Origin: an uncultured delta proteobacterium
GTDB lineage: Bacteria > Myxococcota_A > Polyangia > Polyangiales > Polyangiaceae
DNA: 64,000 nucleotides
Reading direction: 5' to 3'
Assembly (NCBI GenBank): GCA_903906315.1
Contig: CAIVJW010000094.1
Span: forward strand, 24,314 to 88,313
Made by a program: the position numbers and the translations under genes. The notes beneath the pieces were generated by a model that saw only the letters and a list, made by a program, of their open reading frames with translations, was not told the DNA's origin and ran no database searches. Numbering within the stretch: the first letter of the stretch is position 1; each line of letters opens with the position of its first letter. Positions 16,029-24,557 of the stretch are shown here, piece by piece.

Positions 16029-17084
16029 TCAGGCCGGCTCGTAGGCGCAGAGCGGGTCGGAGCCGAAGGGGCTGCCGGTCGCGGCGTAGGCACGGGCGCG
16101 CGACCCGCCGCAGAGCGCGCGGAAGTCGCACCGGCCGCACTTGCCCTCGAAGTGCTTCGGGTCGCGCAGGCCTACGAACACCGGCGAGTTGCGGTAGACG
16201 TCGAGGATGCTGTCCGTCTTGGCGTTGCCCGCGACGAGCGGCAGAAACCCCGACGGGTTGATCTCGCCGTCGTGGCCGATGAACATGACGCCGTTGCCGT
16301 CGCGGATGCCGAAGCCGCGCGCGAGCGGGTGGCTTGCGAGGGCCTCGGCCGGGTGGCCTTGCGCGCGCAGGTGCTCGACCACGATGCGGCGGTAGTGCGG
16401 CGCCTCGGTCGTGGTCGTGATGGGGCCGGGCTTGCGTGACCGCTCCCAGACCCATTGAAACAGGGTCTCGCATTCCTCGGGAGTGATCTGTCCGAGCACC
16501 TTTCCGCGCCCGACGGTGATGAGGAAAAAGAGGCTCCACCGCTGGGCGCCGAGGTCGGTCACGAGGCGGTCGATGGCCTGGAGGTCGCCCATCGTGCCGG
16601 TCGTCACGAGGGTGTTGATCTGCAGCAGGATGCCGGACTCGATGGTGTCGCGCGCGGTGGCGAGCGTGCGATCGAACGTGCCGGGCACGCCGCGCAGCCC
16701 GTCGTGTCGCGCCGCGGTGGACCCGTCGAGGCTCAGCGACATCGCTTCGACCCCGGCCTGCTTGAGGCCGAAGATGCGCTCGCGTGTCAGCAGTGGCGTC
16801 GCTGCGGGCGAGACCGAGACGTGCAGCCCGAGGCCGACCGCGTGGGCGAGCAGGTCGAGGAAGTCCGCCCTCTTGAGGGGGTCGCCGCCGGTGAGGATGA
16901 CGTGGGGCTTCGGGGGGCCGAACGACGCGAGCTCGTCGAGGACGTGGAGCGCCTGCGCCGTCGACATTTCGCCGGGCGCGCTCCAGGGCTGCGCCTCGGC
17001 CCGGCAGTGCGTGCAGGCGAGATCGCAGGCGCGCGTGATCTCCCAGTAGACGCGCTGCGGGGCTTCGGAGAACACGTAGCTCAT
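16029..17084 (-). CDS. Radical SAM/SPASM-type protein (TIGR04053-like)
   Basis: 351 aa. The radical SAM cluster motif is CDLACTHC (Cys20, 24, 27) after WEITRA, followed by the glycine-rich ILTGGDPL. A C-terminal cysteine cluster (CGRCDFRALC near residue 320 and a later PLC) suggests an auxiliary cluster of SPASM/Twitch type. The sequence TTTTEAPHYRR is what I associate with the TIGR04053 family, whose relatives include the heme-synthesis enzymes AhbC, AhbD and NirJ. The exact substrate is not known. Its position beside more than 80 heme motifs makes a role in heme formation or cytochrome maturation tempting but unproven. It faces the conduit operon tail to tail across a strong terminator, so it is not co-transcribed with it. 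Confidence 0.85.
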   Translation of the reverse strand: MSYVFSEAPQRVYWEITRACDLACTHCRAEAQPWSAPGEMSTAQALHVLDELASFGPPKPHVILTGGDPLKRADFLDLLAHAVGLGLHVSVSPAATPLLTRERIFGLKQAGVEAMSLSLDGSTAARHDGLRGVPGTFDRTLATARDTIESGILLQINTLVTTGTMGDLQAIDRLVTDLGAQRWSLFFLITVGRGKVLGQITPEECETLFQWVWERSRKPGPITTTTEAPHYRRIVVEHLRAQGHPAEALASHPLARGFGIRDGNGVMFIGHDGEINPSGFLPLVAGNAKTDSILDVYRNSPVFVGLRDPKHFEGKCGRCDFRALCGGSRARAYAATGSPFGSDPLCAYEPA

Positions 17085-17147
17085 CGGTGGGCCTCTCGAG
17101 AGGGGAGTGGGCTGCGGAGCGAACGCTCCGCGCAGCGGCGTTGCGTT

Positions 17148-17163
17148 TGAAAGAAGCGTGCCA
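17148..17163 (-). promoter_or_regulatory. Imperfect sigma-54-like element upstream of the radical SAM gene
   Basis: On the minus strand the sequence reads TGGCACGCTTCTTTCA. The -24 half (TGGCACG) is a perfect consensus match and the spacing is right, but the -12 half is TTTCA instead of TTGCA, losing the conserved G. It ends 64 bases before the start codon at 17084. The broken -12 element makes function doubtful. Confidence 0.25.
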
Positions 17164-17264
17164 GACGGGCGCGTCGGCCAATCACCAGCCGAACTGCGCG
17201 GGTCCGTCGCTCTCGTGTCAGTGTAGCGCGAACGTTGCGTTGCGGTACGCGGCGTGTGCGTCGG

Positions 17265-18599
17265 TCAGCGGAGATCGACTGCCTTCTGGACCGTGACGGG
17301 GTCGCCATCGAATGCCGGGACCTGTGCGCCGCGGAACGCGCGGGCGATGCAGCCGCCGGCGGCCGACCCGATGTACGGGCCCCCGACGACCTGCGAGTTC
17401 GTCACGCGCCCGGAAGGGGCGAAGGTGATCGAGACCTTGGCGATGCCCGCCGGATCGCCCTCCTTCTTGCAGCCCGCGGCCTGCCCCGCGGCGGCCGTGA
17501 GGGCAGCGCCGGCTGCGCTCCGGCTGAACGAAGCCGCCTTCGGCGCGTTCAGCGCGGCGTTCTGTGCCGCGAGCAGCGTGTCGGCCTCCGACGGCTTGGC
17601 GGGCGCAGCAGGCTCCGCGGACGGGGCTTCCTTGGCGGCCTTCGGCTCCTTGGCGGCTGTGCCCTCCTTCCCGGCGCTCGGCTCCCGGACGCCTGGGCTC
17701 GCGGCTGCGAGCGCGCCGGCCGTCGACCCGGGTGCGTCCTTGACCGCCGGCTTGGCCTCGGCGGCAGGTTCCCTCGCCGAGGCGATCGGCGCAGGCTCGT
17801 CGGCGGCCGCCTTCGCGCCCGGCGTGAGCGCCTTGACCCGCGGCTCCTCGGCCACGGCAGCAGGCTCCGCCGTGCGCGATGGCTTGGCCGCGGCGGCGGC
17901 GATCGGGGACGCGCTCGGTGTGGGGCTGGGAGCGTCGCCCGACCGCAGCAGCTGGCTGATACCGAGGGTCAGGAGCACTCCGACGACGACGCCGGCGCCC
18001 ACCCCGATCATGCTCCGCTTCCGTGCGGCCTCGGGCGTGCTTCGGTCGGTCGCCGCCCCGTCACCTCTCGGTGGTGCGGCCAGCGCCGAGAGCAGGTCGA
18101 CCGTCGGAGCGAGGCGTGCATCGCCTCCCGTCGACGAAGCCGCGCGTCGCAGGTCGGGCGCCTCGAGCGAGGGGCCGTCGTTGCTGAAGTACTCGGCGCG
18201 CAGGTTCATCAGGTCGTCGACGTGGCGCGGAGCGCGCTGCTCCGACGGCGCGGCGAGCAGGCGGAGGTCCTCGAAGGATGAGTTGTGGACGGAGGGCTTC
18301 ACGACCACCGGCGCGCTCGGTTCCTTGTCGGGAGCGGCGGCGCCCTTGTCGCGCGCCGCGGCCTCGTCGTCGCCGAGCCAGAACGATGCGCGGCCGGCCT
18401 TGCGGCGGCTCGCGGGAGCGGTCTCGATGGGCGGTGCCGCTTCTTGCGTCGGTAGGGACTCTTCTGCCGGCTTCGTCGTGGCGCCGCCGGCCGCGGTGGC
18501 GACCTCCTTGCGGCACGTTTCGCAAATGACCTCGCCAAGCTCCGCCGGTGCCGCCTCGAGGTCGACGGGCCGGTCGCAGATCGCGCACGCTGAACGCAC
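17265..18599 (-). CDS. Zinc-ribbon membrane protein with AgmX/TonB-like C-terminal domain
   Basis: 444 aa in four parts. Residues 1-30 hold a zinc-ribbon-like CAICD...CETC. A low-complexity acidic and Ala-rich stretch follows to about 195. One membrane helix (SMIGVGAGVVVGVLLTLGIS) comes next, then a Lys/Glu/Ala/Pro-rich linker. The last 90 residues (from about AAGQAAGC, with VSITFAPSGRVTNSQVVGG and CIARAFRGAQVPAFDG) match the C-terminal domain common in myxobacterial AgmX/PglI and TonB-like proteins. The N-terminus would be cytoplasmic and the C-terminal domain periplasmic. Such proteins are linked with gliding and envelope-spanning machines in Myxococcus, but this copy stands apart from such genes, so no function is assigned. 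Confidence 0.75.
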   Translation of the reverse strand: MRSACAICDRPVDLEAAPAELGEVICETCRKEVATAAGGATTKPAEESLPTQEAAPPIETAPASRRKAGRASFWLGDDEAAARDKGAAAPDKEPSAPVVVKPSVHNSSFEDLRLLAAPSEQRAPRHVDDLMNLRAEYFSNDGPSLEAPDLRRAASSTGGDARLAPTVDLLSALAAPPRGDGAATDRSTPEAARKRSMIGVGAGVVVGVLLTLGISQLLRSGDAPSPTPSASPIAAAAAKPSRTAEPAAVAEEPRVKALTPGAKAAADEPAPIASAREPAAEAKPAVKDAPGSTAGALAAASPGVREPSAGKEGTAAKEPKAAKEAPSAEPAAPAKPSEADTLLAAQNAALNAPKAASFSRSAAGAALTAAAGQAAGCKKEGDPAGIAKVSITFAPSGRVTNSQVVGGPYIGSAAGGCIARAFRGAQVPAFDGDPVTVQKAVDLR

Positions 18600-18898
18600 G
18601 GCGCCTTATCCCGCGACTTGGCCCGGCCCGCAACCCGGGCCGTGGTCGTGGCCTCGCTTTTCGCTTTCCCTTTCGGGTCGCCCGAGTAAGCTTCCGGCCC
18701 CCGGTCGGCCTATCGACCAGTTGCGTCGTCGCGTCCGTCCTCGCAGAGGGCGCCGCGGTTGGCTCGCTGGTCCCGGCACCGAGACGCTTGGCGGCCCGTC
18801 CGCCCCGGTTTCGCGCTCCGAACCGGCTTCCGAGAGGCGATCGAGGTTGAGAACGACCGACCCTCGACCCACTGCGAGCGCATGAGAGGCACATTCGA

Positions 18899-19567
18899 AT
18901 GAACCAGAACCCCGGCATCATCGGCACGAAGGTCGGCTACACCCAGATCTTCGACGAACGAGGCGAGGTCCTCCGCTGCACCGTCGTGCAGGCGGGCTGC
19001 GTCGTGATCGGCAAGCGCACCGTCGAGAAGGACGGCTACAGCGCGCTGATCCTCGGCCTCGGCGAGCGCAAGGAGAAGCACACCTCCAAGCCGCTCGCGG
19101 GCGCGTACAAGAAGTCCGGTCAGACGCCCAAGCGCATCGTCCGCGAGCTTCGCGCTTCCGTCGAGCACGTCGCGAAGTTCGAGGTCGGGCAGAAGCTCGC
19201 CGTGGACGAGATCTTCGAGGTCGGCCAGTTCGTTGACGCCCAGGGCGTCTCGCGCGGTCGCGGCTTCACCGGCGTCATGCGGCGCTGGAGCTTCGCAGGC
19301 GCCGTCAGCTCGCACGGCACGCACGAGTACTTCCGGCACGGCGGCTCGATCGGCACGAACATGACCCCCGGTCGCACGCTGCCGAACGTGAAGATGCCCG
19401 GTCACTACGGCGATGAGACGACGAGCACGCTCAACCTCAAGATCGCGAAGCTGATCCCCGAGGACGACCTCGTGCTCATCCTCGGCGCCGTCCCCGGTTC
19501 GAGGGACGGCGTGGTCACGATCCGCGGCGCCGTGAAGAAGAAGAACGGCGGCAAGAAGAAGGCCTGA
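18899..19567 (+). CDS. rplC: 50S ribosomal protein L3
   Basis: 222 aa, close to the usual length. The N-terminus GIIGTKVGYTQIFDERG and the central GRGFTGVMRRW and SHGTHEYFRHGGSIG stretches are diagnostic of bacterial L3, which nucleates 50S assembly and lies near the peptidyl transferase centre. The tail is Lys-rich (VKKKNGGKKKA). The start has AGAGG a short distance upstream. Unusually, no other S10-operon gene (rpsJ, rplD, rplW, rplB) is adjacent: rlmE follows and a divergent unrelated gene precedes. The 299-base upstream gap would have to hold its own promoter. Whether a second rplC exists in an S10 operon elsewhere cannot be judged from this window. Confidence 0.97.
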   Translation: MNQNPGIIGTKVGYTQIFDERGEVLRCTVVQAGCVVIGKRTVEKDGYSALILGLGERKEKHTSKPLAGAYKKSGQTPKRIVRELRASVEHVAKFEVGQKLAVDEIFEVGQFVDAQGVSRGRGFTGVMRRWSFAGAVSSHGTHEYFRHGGSIGTNMTPGRTLPNVKMPGHYGDETTSTLNLKIAKLIPEDDLVLILGAVPGSRDGVVTIRGAVKKKNGGKKKA

Positions 19568-19581
19568 GCGCCACCCGCGTC

Positions 19582-19613
19582 CTCCTCCCCCGTCGGCACG
19601 GCGCGGGGAGGAG
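19582..19613 (+). terminator. Hairpin after rplC
   Basis: CTCCTCCCC pairs perfectly with GGGGAGGAG across a 14-base loop, 14 bases after the rplC stop. There is no T-run, so it may only attenuate transcription between rplC and rlmE. Confidence 0.3.
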
Positions 19614-19635
19614 ACCGTCGCGGCTCCGTTGCGTG

Positions 19636-20244
19636 ATGAGCAAAGCTAGAAACCCCTACCGGCGCCCGGACGCGTTCACCAAGGCGGCCCGGGCGCAGGG
19701 GTATCCGGCGCGCAGCGTCTTCAAGCTCGAGGAGATCGACCAGCGGGTCCGGCTTCTGCGGCCTGGCCAGCGGGTCATCGATCTCGGCGCGGCCCCGGGC
19801 TCCTGGTCGATGTACGCGGCGAAGCGCATCGGCGCGAGCGGCAAGCTGCTCGCGATCGATCTCTCGGAGATCCTCGGTACGCTCGGGCCGAACGTGCGCG
19901 TGGTGCGCGGCGACGCGCTAGCCATCGGGAGCGACGACATCGCCGCGTTCGGCCCGTACGACGTCGTCCTGTCGGACATGGCCCCCGCCACGAGCGGATC
20001 GAAGATTTCGGATCAGGCCCGCAGCTTCGAGCTGTTCATGGGCGCGGTGGCGATCGCGGCGGCGCACGGCGCCCCTGGGAGCGCGTTCGTCGGGAAGATC
20101 TTCATGAGCGACGACTTCTCGAGCGCGAAGGAGGCTGTGCGACTCCAGTACGAGGAGGTGCGCACGCTCCGGCCCGAGGGGACGAGGAGCAGCTCGAGCG
20201 AGGTGTTCGTCGTCGGGCTCCGGCAGCGCGGCAAGGGGAGCTGA
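19636..20244 (+). CDS. rlmE: 23S rRNA (uridine-2'-O-)-methyltransferase RlmE (FtsJ/RrmJ)
   Basis: 202 aa from the ATG at 19636 (a GTG lies one codon earlier). The SAM-binding loop is DLGAAPGSWS. The catalytic K-D-K-E tetrad of the RrmJ family is complete: Lys30 (RSVFKL), Asp114 (LSDMAP), Lys154 (VGKIF) and Glu189 (SSEVFVV). The enzyme methylates the 2'-OH of U2552 (E. coli numbering) in 23S rRNA in the large subunit, a late step of 50S assembly. Its position 68 bases after rplC gives a small ribosome-related pair. A hairpin with a short T-run follows its stop and separates it from the convergent acyl-CoA dehydrogenase gene. Confidence 0.95.
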   Translation: MSKARNPYRRPDAFTKAARAQGYPARSVFKLEEIDQRVRLLRPGQRVIDLGAAPGSWSMYAAKRIGASGKLLAIDLSEILGTLGPNVRVVRGDALAIGSDDIAAFGPYDVVLSDMAPATSGSKISDQARSFELFMGAVAIAAAHGAPGSAFVGKIFMSDDFSSAKEAVRLQYEEVRTLRPEGTRSSSSEVFVVGLRQRGKGS

Positions 20245-20247
20245 CCC

Positions 20248-20272
20248 GCGCGCCCCGAGCGAGGCGCGCTTT
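20248..20272. terminator. Terminator between rlmE and the convergent dehydrogenase gene
   Basis: GCGCGCC pairs with GGCGCGC over an eight-base loop and is followed by TTT on the plus strand. It lies 3 bases after the rlmE stop. Confidence 0.5.
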
Positions 20273-20283
20273 GCAATGCGCTT

Positions 20284-21468
20284 CTAGAAGGCGTCGTGGC
20301 CCGTGAGGGCGTTGCCGAGGATCAGCGTGTGGACCTCGTTGGTGCCCTCGTACGTGTAGACGCTCTCGAGGTTGAGCATGTGCCGGACGACGGGGTACTC
20401 GAGCAGGATGCCGTTGGCGCCGAGCAGCGCGCGCGACGCGCGGGCGATCTGGAGCGCCCAGCCGACGTTGTTCTTCTTGCAAAGCGAGACCTGGACGGGC
20501 GTGATCCCGGTCGTGTCCTTCTTGCGGCCGTAGTGGAGCGCCATGAGCTGGCCCTTCGTGATCTCCGAGGCCATCTCGGCGAGCTGCTGCTGGACGAGCT
20601 GCTTGGCGCCGATCGGCTTGCCGAACTGGACGCGCTCGCGGGTGTACGAGAGCGCGGCGTCGTAGCAGGCGCGCGCCGCGCCGAGCGCGCCCCACGCGAT
20701 GCCGAAGCGGGCCTGCGTGAGGCAGGAGAGCGGCCCGCGGAGGCCGACGACGTTGGGTAGGACGTTCTCCTTCGGGACGCGCACGTCGGACAGGACGATC
20801 TCGCCGGTCGCGCTCGCGCGCAGGCTCATCTTGCCGTGCATCGTCGGCGTCTCGAAGCCCTTCATCCCGCGCTCGACGACGAAGCCGCGGATCGACGAGG
20901 CGTCGCCGTCGTCGACCTTGGCCCAAACCACCGCGAGGTGGGCGAACGGGGCGTTCGTGATCCACATCTTGGCGCCGTTGAGCACGTAGTCGTCGCCGTC
21001 GCGGCGGGCGCGCGTCGTCATCGACCCCGGGTCGGATCCGCTGTCCGGCTCCGTCAGCCCGAAGCAGCCGATCAGCTCCGCGGAGGCCATGCCCGGCAGC
21101 CAGCGCTGCTTCTGCTCCTCGGACCCGTACTTCCAGATCGGGTACATCGCGAGCGAGCCCTGCACGCTCACGAAGCTGCGGAGGCCGCTGTCGCCGTACT
21201 CGAGCTCCTGCTGGGCCAGGCCGTACGCGACCGAGTTCATCCCGGCGCAGCCGTAGCCTGTGAGCGAGCCGCCGAGCAGGCCCATCTCCGCGATGGCGGG
21301 GACGAGGTCGGAGGGGAATTGTTCTTTGGCGAACAGGTCGGCGGCGCGGGGCAGGTAGCGCTCCCTGACGAAGCGACGCACCGAGTCGCGGATCATTCGC
21401 TCCTCTTCGGAGAGGAGCGGGTCGATGGACATGAGATCGTCGAGCGAGAGCGGCTCGTGGCTGGCCAT
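20284..21468 (-). CDS. gcdH: Acyl-CoA dehydrogenase, glutaryl-CoA dehydrogenase type
   Basis: 394 aa, the normal length for the family. It has the FAD/acyl-CoA signatures CFGLTEPDSGSDPGSM and WITNAPFAHLAVVWAK. The C-terminal YEGTNEVHTLILGNALTG matches the glutaryl-CoA dehydrogenase pattern; the Glu of YEGT is the expected catalytic base. By family it oxidises glutaryl-CoA to crotonyl-CoA with decarboxylation, in lysine/tryptophan or benzoyl-CoA degradation, passing electrons to ETF. No other pathway gene is adjacent, so the substrate rests on sequence resemblance alone; a related short-chain acyl-CoA dehydrogenase is possible. The start ATG at 21468 follows AGAGGTGCC. Confidence 0.87.
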   Translation of the reverse strand: MASHEPLSLDDLMSIDPLLSEEERMIRDSVRRFVRERYLPRAADLFAKEQFPSDLVPAIAEMGLLGGSLTGYGCAGMNSVAYGLAQQELEYGDSGLRSFVSVQGSLAMYPIWKYGSEEQKQRWLPGMASAELIGCFGLTEPDSGSDPGSMTTRARRDGDDYVLNGAKMWITNAPFAHLAVVWAKVDDGDASSIRGFVVERGMKGFETPTMHGKMSLRASATGEIVLSDVRVPKENVLPNVVGLRGPLSCLTQARFGIAWGALGAARACYDAALSYTRERVQFGKPIGAKQLVQQQLAEMASEITKGQLMALHYGRKKDTTGITPVQVSLCKKNNVGWALQIARASRALLGANGILLEYPVVRHMLNLESVYTYEGTNEVHTLILGNALTGHDAF

Positions 21469-21557
21469 GGGGCACCTCTAGTCCGGGTCCCGGGTTCGCC
21501 GCAAGGCGCGTCGCCCGGCGTTCGGGGGCGGCGCGCGACGTGGCGGCCCAGCCGTGT

Positions 21558-22766
21558 ATGATCGACCTCGTGGCGGCCGAGAAAGCAGCGGGCGCGCGGG
21601 GGAGCCCGAGCGATGAGATCGACCTGCCGGTCGTCGAGTGCGTGCTCGTCGTGGACGACAACGCCCAGAACCGCATGGTGGCCGAGGGGCACCTGCGAGC
21701 CGCGGGCTACGAGGTCGTGCTGGCGGAGGGCGGCGAGCGCGCGCTCGCGCTATTCCGCGAGCGCGCGCCGGACCTCGTGCTGCTCGACATCCTGATGCCC
21801 GGGATGGACGGCTTTCAGACGTGCGCCGCGCTGCGGCAGGTGCAGGGCGGAGCGGACACGCCGATCGTGTTTCTCACCGCGCTCGGCGACCTCGAGACCC
21901 ACGGGCGGGCGATGGCGTCCGGCGGGGACGACTACCTGACCAAGCCGATCAACCGCACCGAGCTGTTGCTCCGGGTGCGTTCGCTGCTGCGGATTCGCAA
22001 GTTCTCCCGCGATCTGAAGCGCAGCTACCAGATGATCCGCTATCAGCGGGACGCGCTCGCCAAGGAGAAGCGCCTCCGCGAGCAGCTCGTCGTGTTCCTC
22101 GCGAGCGATCTCGGGACGCCGCTCGCGACCATCGATTCGAGCCTCGCGTCGGTGATCGGCGACCCCCTGCTACCCGACGAGTACCGCGAGCCGCTCGACG
22201 TCGCTCGCCGCGCCGGCGCGTCGGCCGCGCGTCTGGCGCGGAGCCTGCTCGACGTGAACCGCAGCGAGGACGGCGCGCTCACCCCGGTGCTGTCGGACGT
22301 CGACCTCCCCGCGATGCTCGAGGAGCTGCGCTTCGAGGCGGCGGGGCGCGCGGCGCTCTCGGGGCATCGGATCGCGCTGAAGCTCTCGCTCGAGCAACGC
22401 ACGGTGCCCGCCGATCGCGACCTCCTGCGGCGCGCGCTGGAGAACCTCCTCGAGAACGCGACGCGGCAAGCGCCGTCGCCGTCGACGATCACGCTCGAGG
22501 CGAGCTCGTTCGCGGGAGCGTACGTCGAGCTCCGCGTGCGCGACGAGGGGCCGGGCGTGCCGACCGCGATGCGCGCGCGGATCTTCGACAAGTACACGCG
22601 CGTCGAGAGCTCGCCGCCGGAGAGCGTGCGCGCCGGCTCGGGCCTGGGGCTGACGTTCTGCCGCGTGGTGGCGCTCGCGCACGGTGGCCAGATCTGGGTC
22701 GAGGACGTCGTGCCGCGCGGCGCCGCGTTCTGCATGCGCTTGCCGCTGCGGTCGCAGGCGACCTGA
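21558..22766 (+). CDS. Receiver-histidine-kinase-like hybrid protein lacking the H-box histidine
   Basis: About 402 aa; a GTG at 21540 would add six residues. The N-terminal receiver is complete: acidic pair in VLVVDDN, phospho-Asp in DLVLLDILMPGMDG (about residue 77), and Lys in DYLTKPI. A coiled linker leads to a kinase module. Its ATP-binding half is intact: N box ENLLENATRQ, G1 DEGPGVP, F box IFDKYTR and G2 GSGLGLTF. The dimerisation segment, however, reads FLASDLGTPLATI where a working enzyme has SHDLRTPL: the His is missing. It therefore probably cannot autophosphorylate and may act as a scaffold, as an ATP-responsive output of the receiver, or by phosphorylating a partner. No partner gene is adjacent. 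Confidence 0.87.
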   Translation: MIDLVAAEKAAGARGSPSDEIDLPVVECVLVVDDNAQNRMVAEGHLRAAGYEVVLAEGGERALALFRERAPDLVLLDILMPGMDGFQTCAALRQVQGGADTPIVFLTALGDLETHGRAMASGGDDYLTKPINRTELLLRVRSLLRIRKFSRDLKRSYQMIRYQRDALAKEKRLREQLVVFLASDLGTPLATIDSSLASVIGDPLLPDEYREPLDVARRAGASAARLARSLLDVNRSEDGALTPVLSDVDLPAMLEELRFEAAGRAALSGHRIALKLSLEQRTVPADRDLLRRALENLLENATRQAPSPSTITLEASSFAGAYVELRVRDEGPGVPTAMRARIFDKYTRVESSPPESVRAGSGLGLTFCRVVALAHGGQIWVEDVVPRGAAFCMRLPLRSQAT

Positions 22767-22779
22767 GGCGCGGTCGCGC

Positions 22780-24411
22780 CTACGGGTGCGTGTGGACGAG
22801 CGTGCCCTTCTTCAGCGTGAGGGCGGCGTGCCAGCCCGGAGGGACCTCGGGGCCCGTCCACCCGAACAGCCACGCGGCGTCGATGGGCGCGAGGTTCACG
22901 CAGCCGTGGCTGCGCGGCGTGCCGAACTCGTCGTGCCAGTACGCGGCGTGGAGCGCGAAGCCCTCGGTGAAGTACTGCACGAAGGGGACGTCGCGGAAGT
23001 CGAACTGGTCCTCGCGCTCGTCGCCGTCCATCGTGACGGTGACGTGCTTCGTGTGAATGAGGAACGCGCCCTGGATCGTCGATCGGGTCGTCTTCGGATC
23101 GCCGACGCCGTCCGCGCCCGTGGACACGAGGGTGACGTAGACGGGCGTCGTGCCCTCGTAGGCGACGAGCGCTTGCCGCAGGATCGACACGTCGATCCAC
23201 CGGCGGCCGGGGGTGGCCCACGAAGGGGGGTGTTGCGGGGGATCGACGCGCACGGATTCGTCCTCGCGCAGGAAGGACCCGTCCTTGGCCTCGAGGTAGC
23301 GAGCGCCCGACTGGAGCCGCACGCGGCCCGTGAGGGCGACGGCGTCGCGGAACGCGAGCGGCGCGCCGCGTGACAGGAGGCCCGCGCCGGCGTCGGTGAA
23401 GCGCGCTGCGTGACGTGAGCGCACGAACGCGATCGGGAGCGTCAGGGCGCCGTCGAGCTTCACGCCGTGGAAGGTGCTCGGCCGGATGACGCGGGTGCGA
23501 TCGAGGGGGATCACCGCGAGCTCGGTCGTGAGCCCGAAGCGGCGGCCTTCGTGGTCGAACGTCGACAGGAGCGCGAAGCCGGAGCGCCCGCGCGCACGGC
23601 CGACGAGGAGATCGTCGGGGCTACGCCAGGTGTTGCCGAGGGGCGGCAGCGGGCGCCCGTAGAGCAGGGCGGAGGGGAGCGGATCGGGCGCGGGGGGCTC
23701 GACGAACGAGGGCTCGCGGTGTGCGCGCAAGGCCGCGCGGATCACCTGCTTGAGGTCGGGCTCGAGCTTCGCCTGCTCGTCCTCGGAGGGCAGGCGCGCG
23801 TAGAGGGGCGGCGGCGGGGACCGCGACATCACGTACGTGTACGGGAGGCCGTCGAAGGAGGGGCGGCGAGACGAGGCGGCGACGACGGCGTCGTGCACGT
23901 CGAGCGTCGCCATCGAGCCCACGCAGACGAAGCCTCGCGGCTGGACGCGGTACCAGCCGTCCGCGCACGAGGCGCGGCTGGCCGGCTCCGCGGCACGCTC
24001 GACGATGGCGCCCGCGCGCAGGTAGCCGATCCGTCGGGCGGACCAGCGCGGCTCGGCGTAGACCCACGTCTCCTTTGCCGTGCTCGCGAGCTCGTCGGCC
24101 TCCCGGCCGCGGCGAGCGATCGGCTCCGGCTCGGGCTCACTGTCGTCCGGGCCCTCGATCAGATCGGCCGGCAGCGTGGGCTCCGAGGGCGTCGCGGAGG
24201 CGACCACGAGCGGAGGGGGAGGCGCGGGCGGCGGCGTGGTGGCCTGCGCGCGAGGCGGCGGGGCGGGCGGTGGGGCCACGGTCGGCCGCGCGATGGGAGC
24301 AGGGGCGGGCGAGCGGGCGGGCACGGGGGCGTTGTCGCCCTCGAAGCGGCAGCTCGCGAAGAGGCTCGAGAGCCCCATCGCCGGGACGAGCAGCGTCGCG
24401 CCCCATCGCAT
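22780..24411 (-). CDS. L,D-transpeptidase (YkuD) lipoprotein
   Basis: 543 aa. The N-terminus has a lipobox (LSSLFASC), followed by a Pro/Ala-rich spacer of about 60 residues and an acidic patch. A middle region (residues about 105-170) resembles an SH3-like segment (WVYAEPRWSARRIGYLRAG). The C-terminal catalytic domain ends in HAAYWHDEFG...SHGCVNLAP, the YkuD signature with its His and nucleophilic Cys near residue 500. Such enzymes form 3-3 peptidoglycan cross-links or attach proteins to peptidoglycan in the periplasm. It lies downstream of a MarR-type regulator on the same strand with a 146-base gap, so co-regulation is possible. It converges on the hybrid kinase gene with only 13 bases between. 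Confidence 0.9.
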   Translation of the reverse strand: MRWGATLLVPAMGLSSLFASCRFEGDNAPVPARSPAPAPIARPTVAPPPAPPPRAQATTPPPAPPPPLVVASATPSEPTLPADLIEGPDDSEPEPEPIARRGREADELASTAKETWVYAEPRWSARRIGYLRAGAIVERAAEPASRASCADGWYRVQPRGFVCVGSMATLDVHDAVVAASSRRPSFDGLPYTYVMSRSPPPPLYARLPSEDEQAKLEPDLKQVIRAALRAHREPSFVEPPAPDPLPSALLYGRPLPPLGNTWRSPDDLLVGRARGRSGFALLSTFDHEGRRFGLTTELAVIPLDRTRVIRPSTFHGVKLDGALTLPIAFVRSRHAARFTDAGAGLLSRGAPLAFRDAVALTGRVRLQSGARYLEAKDGSFLREDESVRVDPPQHPPSWATPGRRWIDVSILRQALVAYEGTTPVYVTLVSTGADGVGDPKTTRSTIQGAFLIHTKHVTVTMDGDEREDQFDFRDVPFVQYFTEGFALHAAYWHDEFGTPRSHGCVNLAPIDAAWLFGWTGPEVPPGWHAALTLKKGTLVHTHP

Positions 24412-24557
24412 GGTGCGGCGGTATCAGGAGCTCGGTGGCGGGGCCAAATTCGCAGAAATCGCTTCGTGAAGCGCTTCGCGAACGGAGGTGCCCGGCGACC
24501 GCGGCCCCGAACGTCTCGGGGGACGCGGCCATGTGGGCGCTCCGCCGGGGCGGGGGG

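Noticed and set aside
13426..17181. A 1251-codon open frame on the minus strand opposite the octaheme cytochrome gene
   Set aside because: It is Arg/Ala/Val-rich without a domain and mirrors a clear heme gene and the radical SAM gene; high GC keeps antisense frames open.
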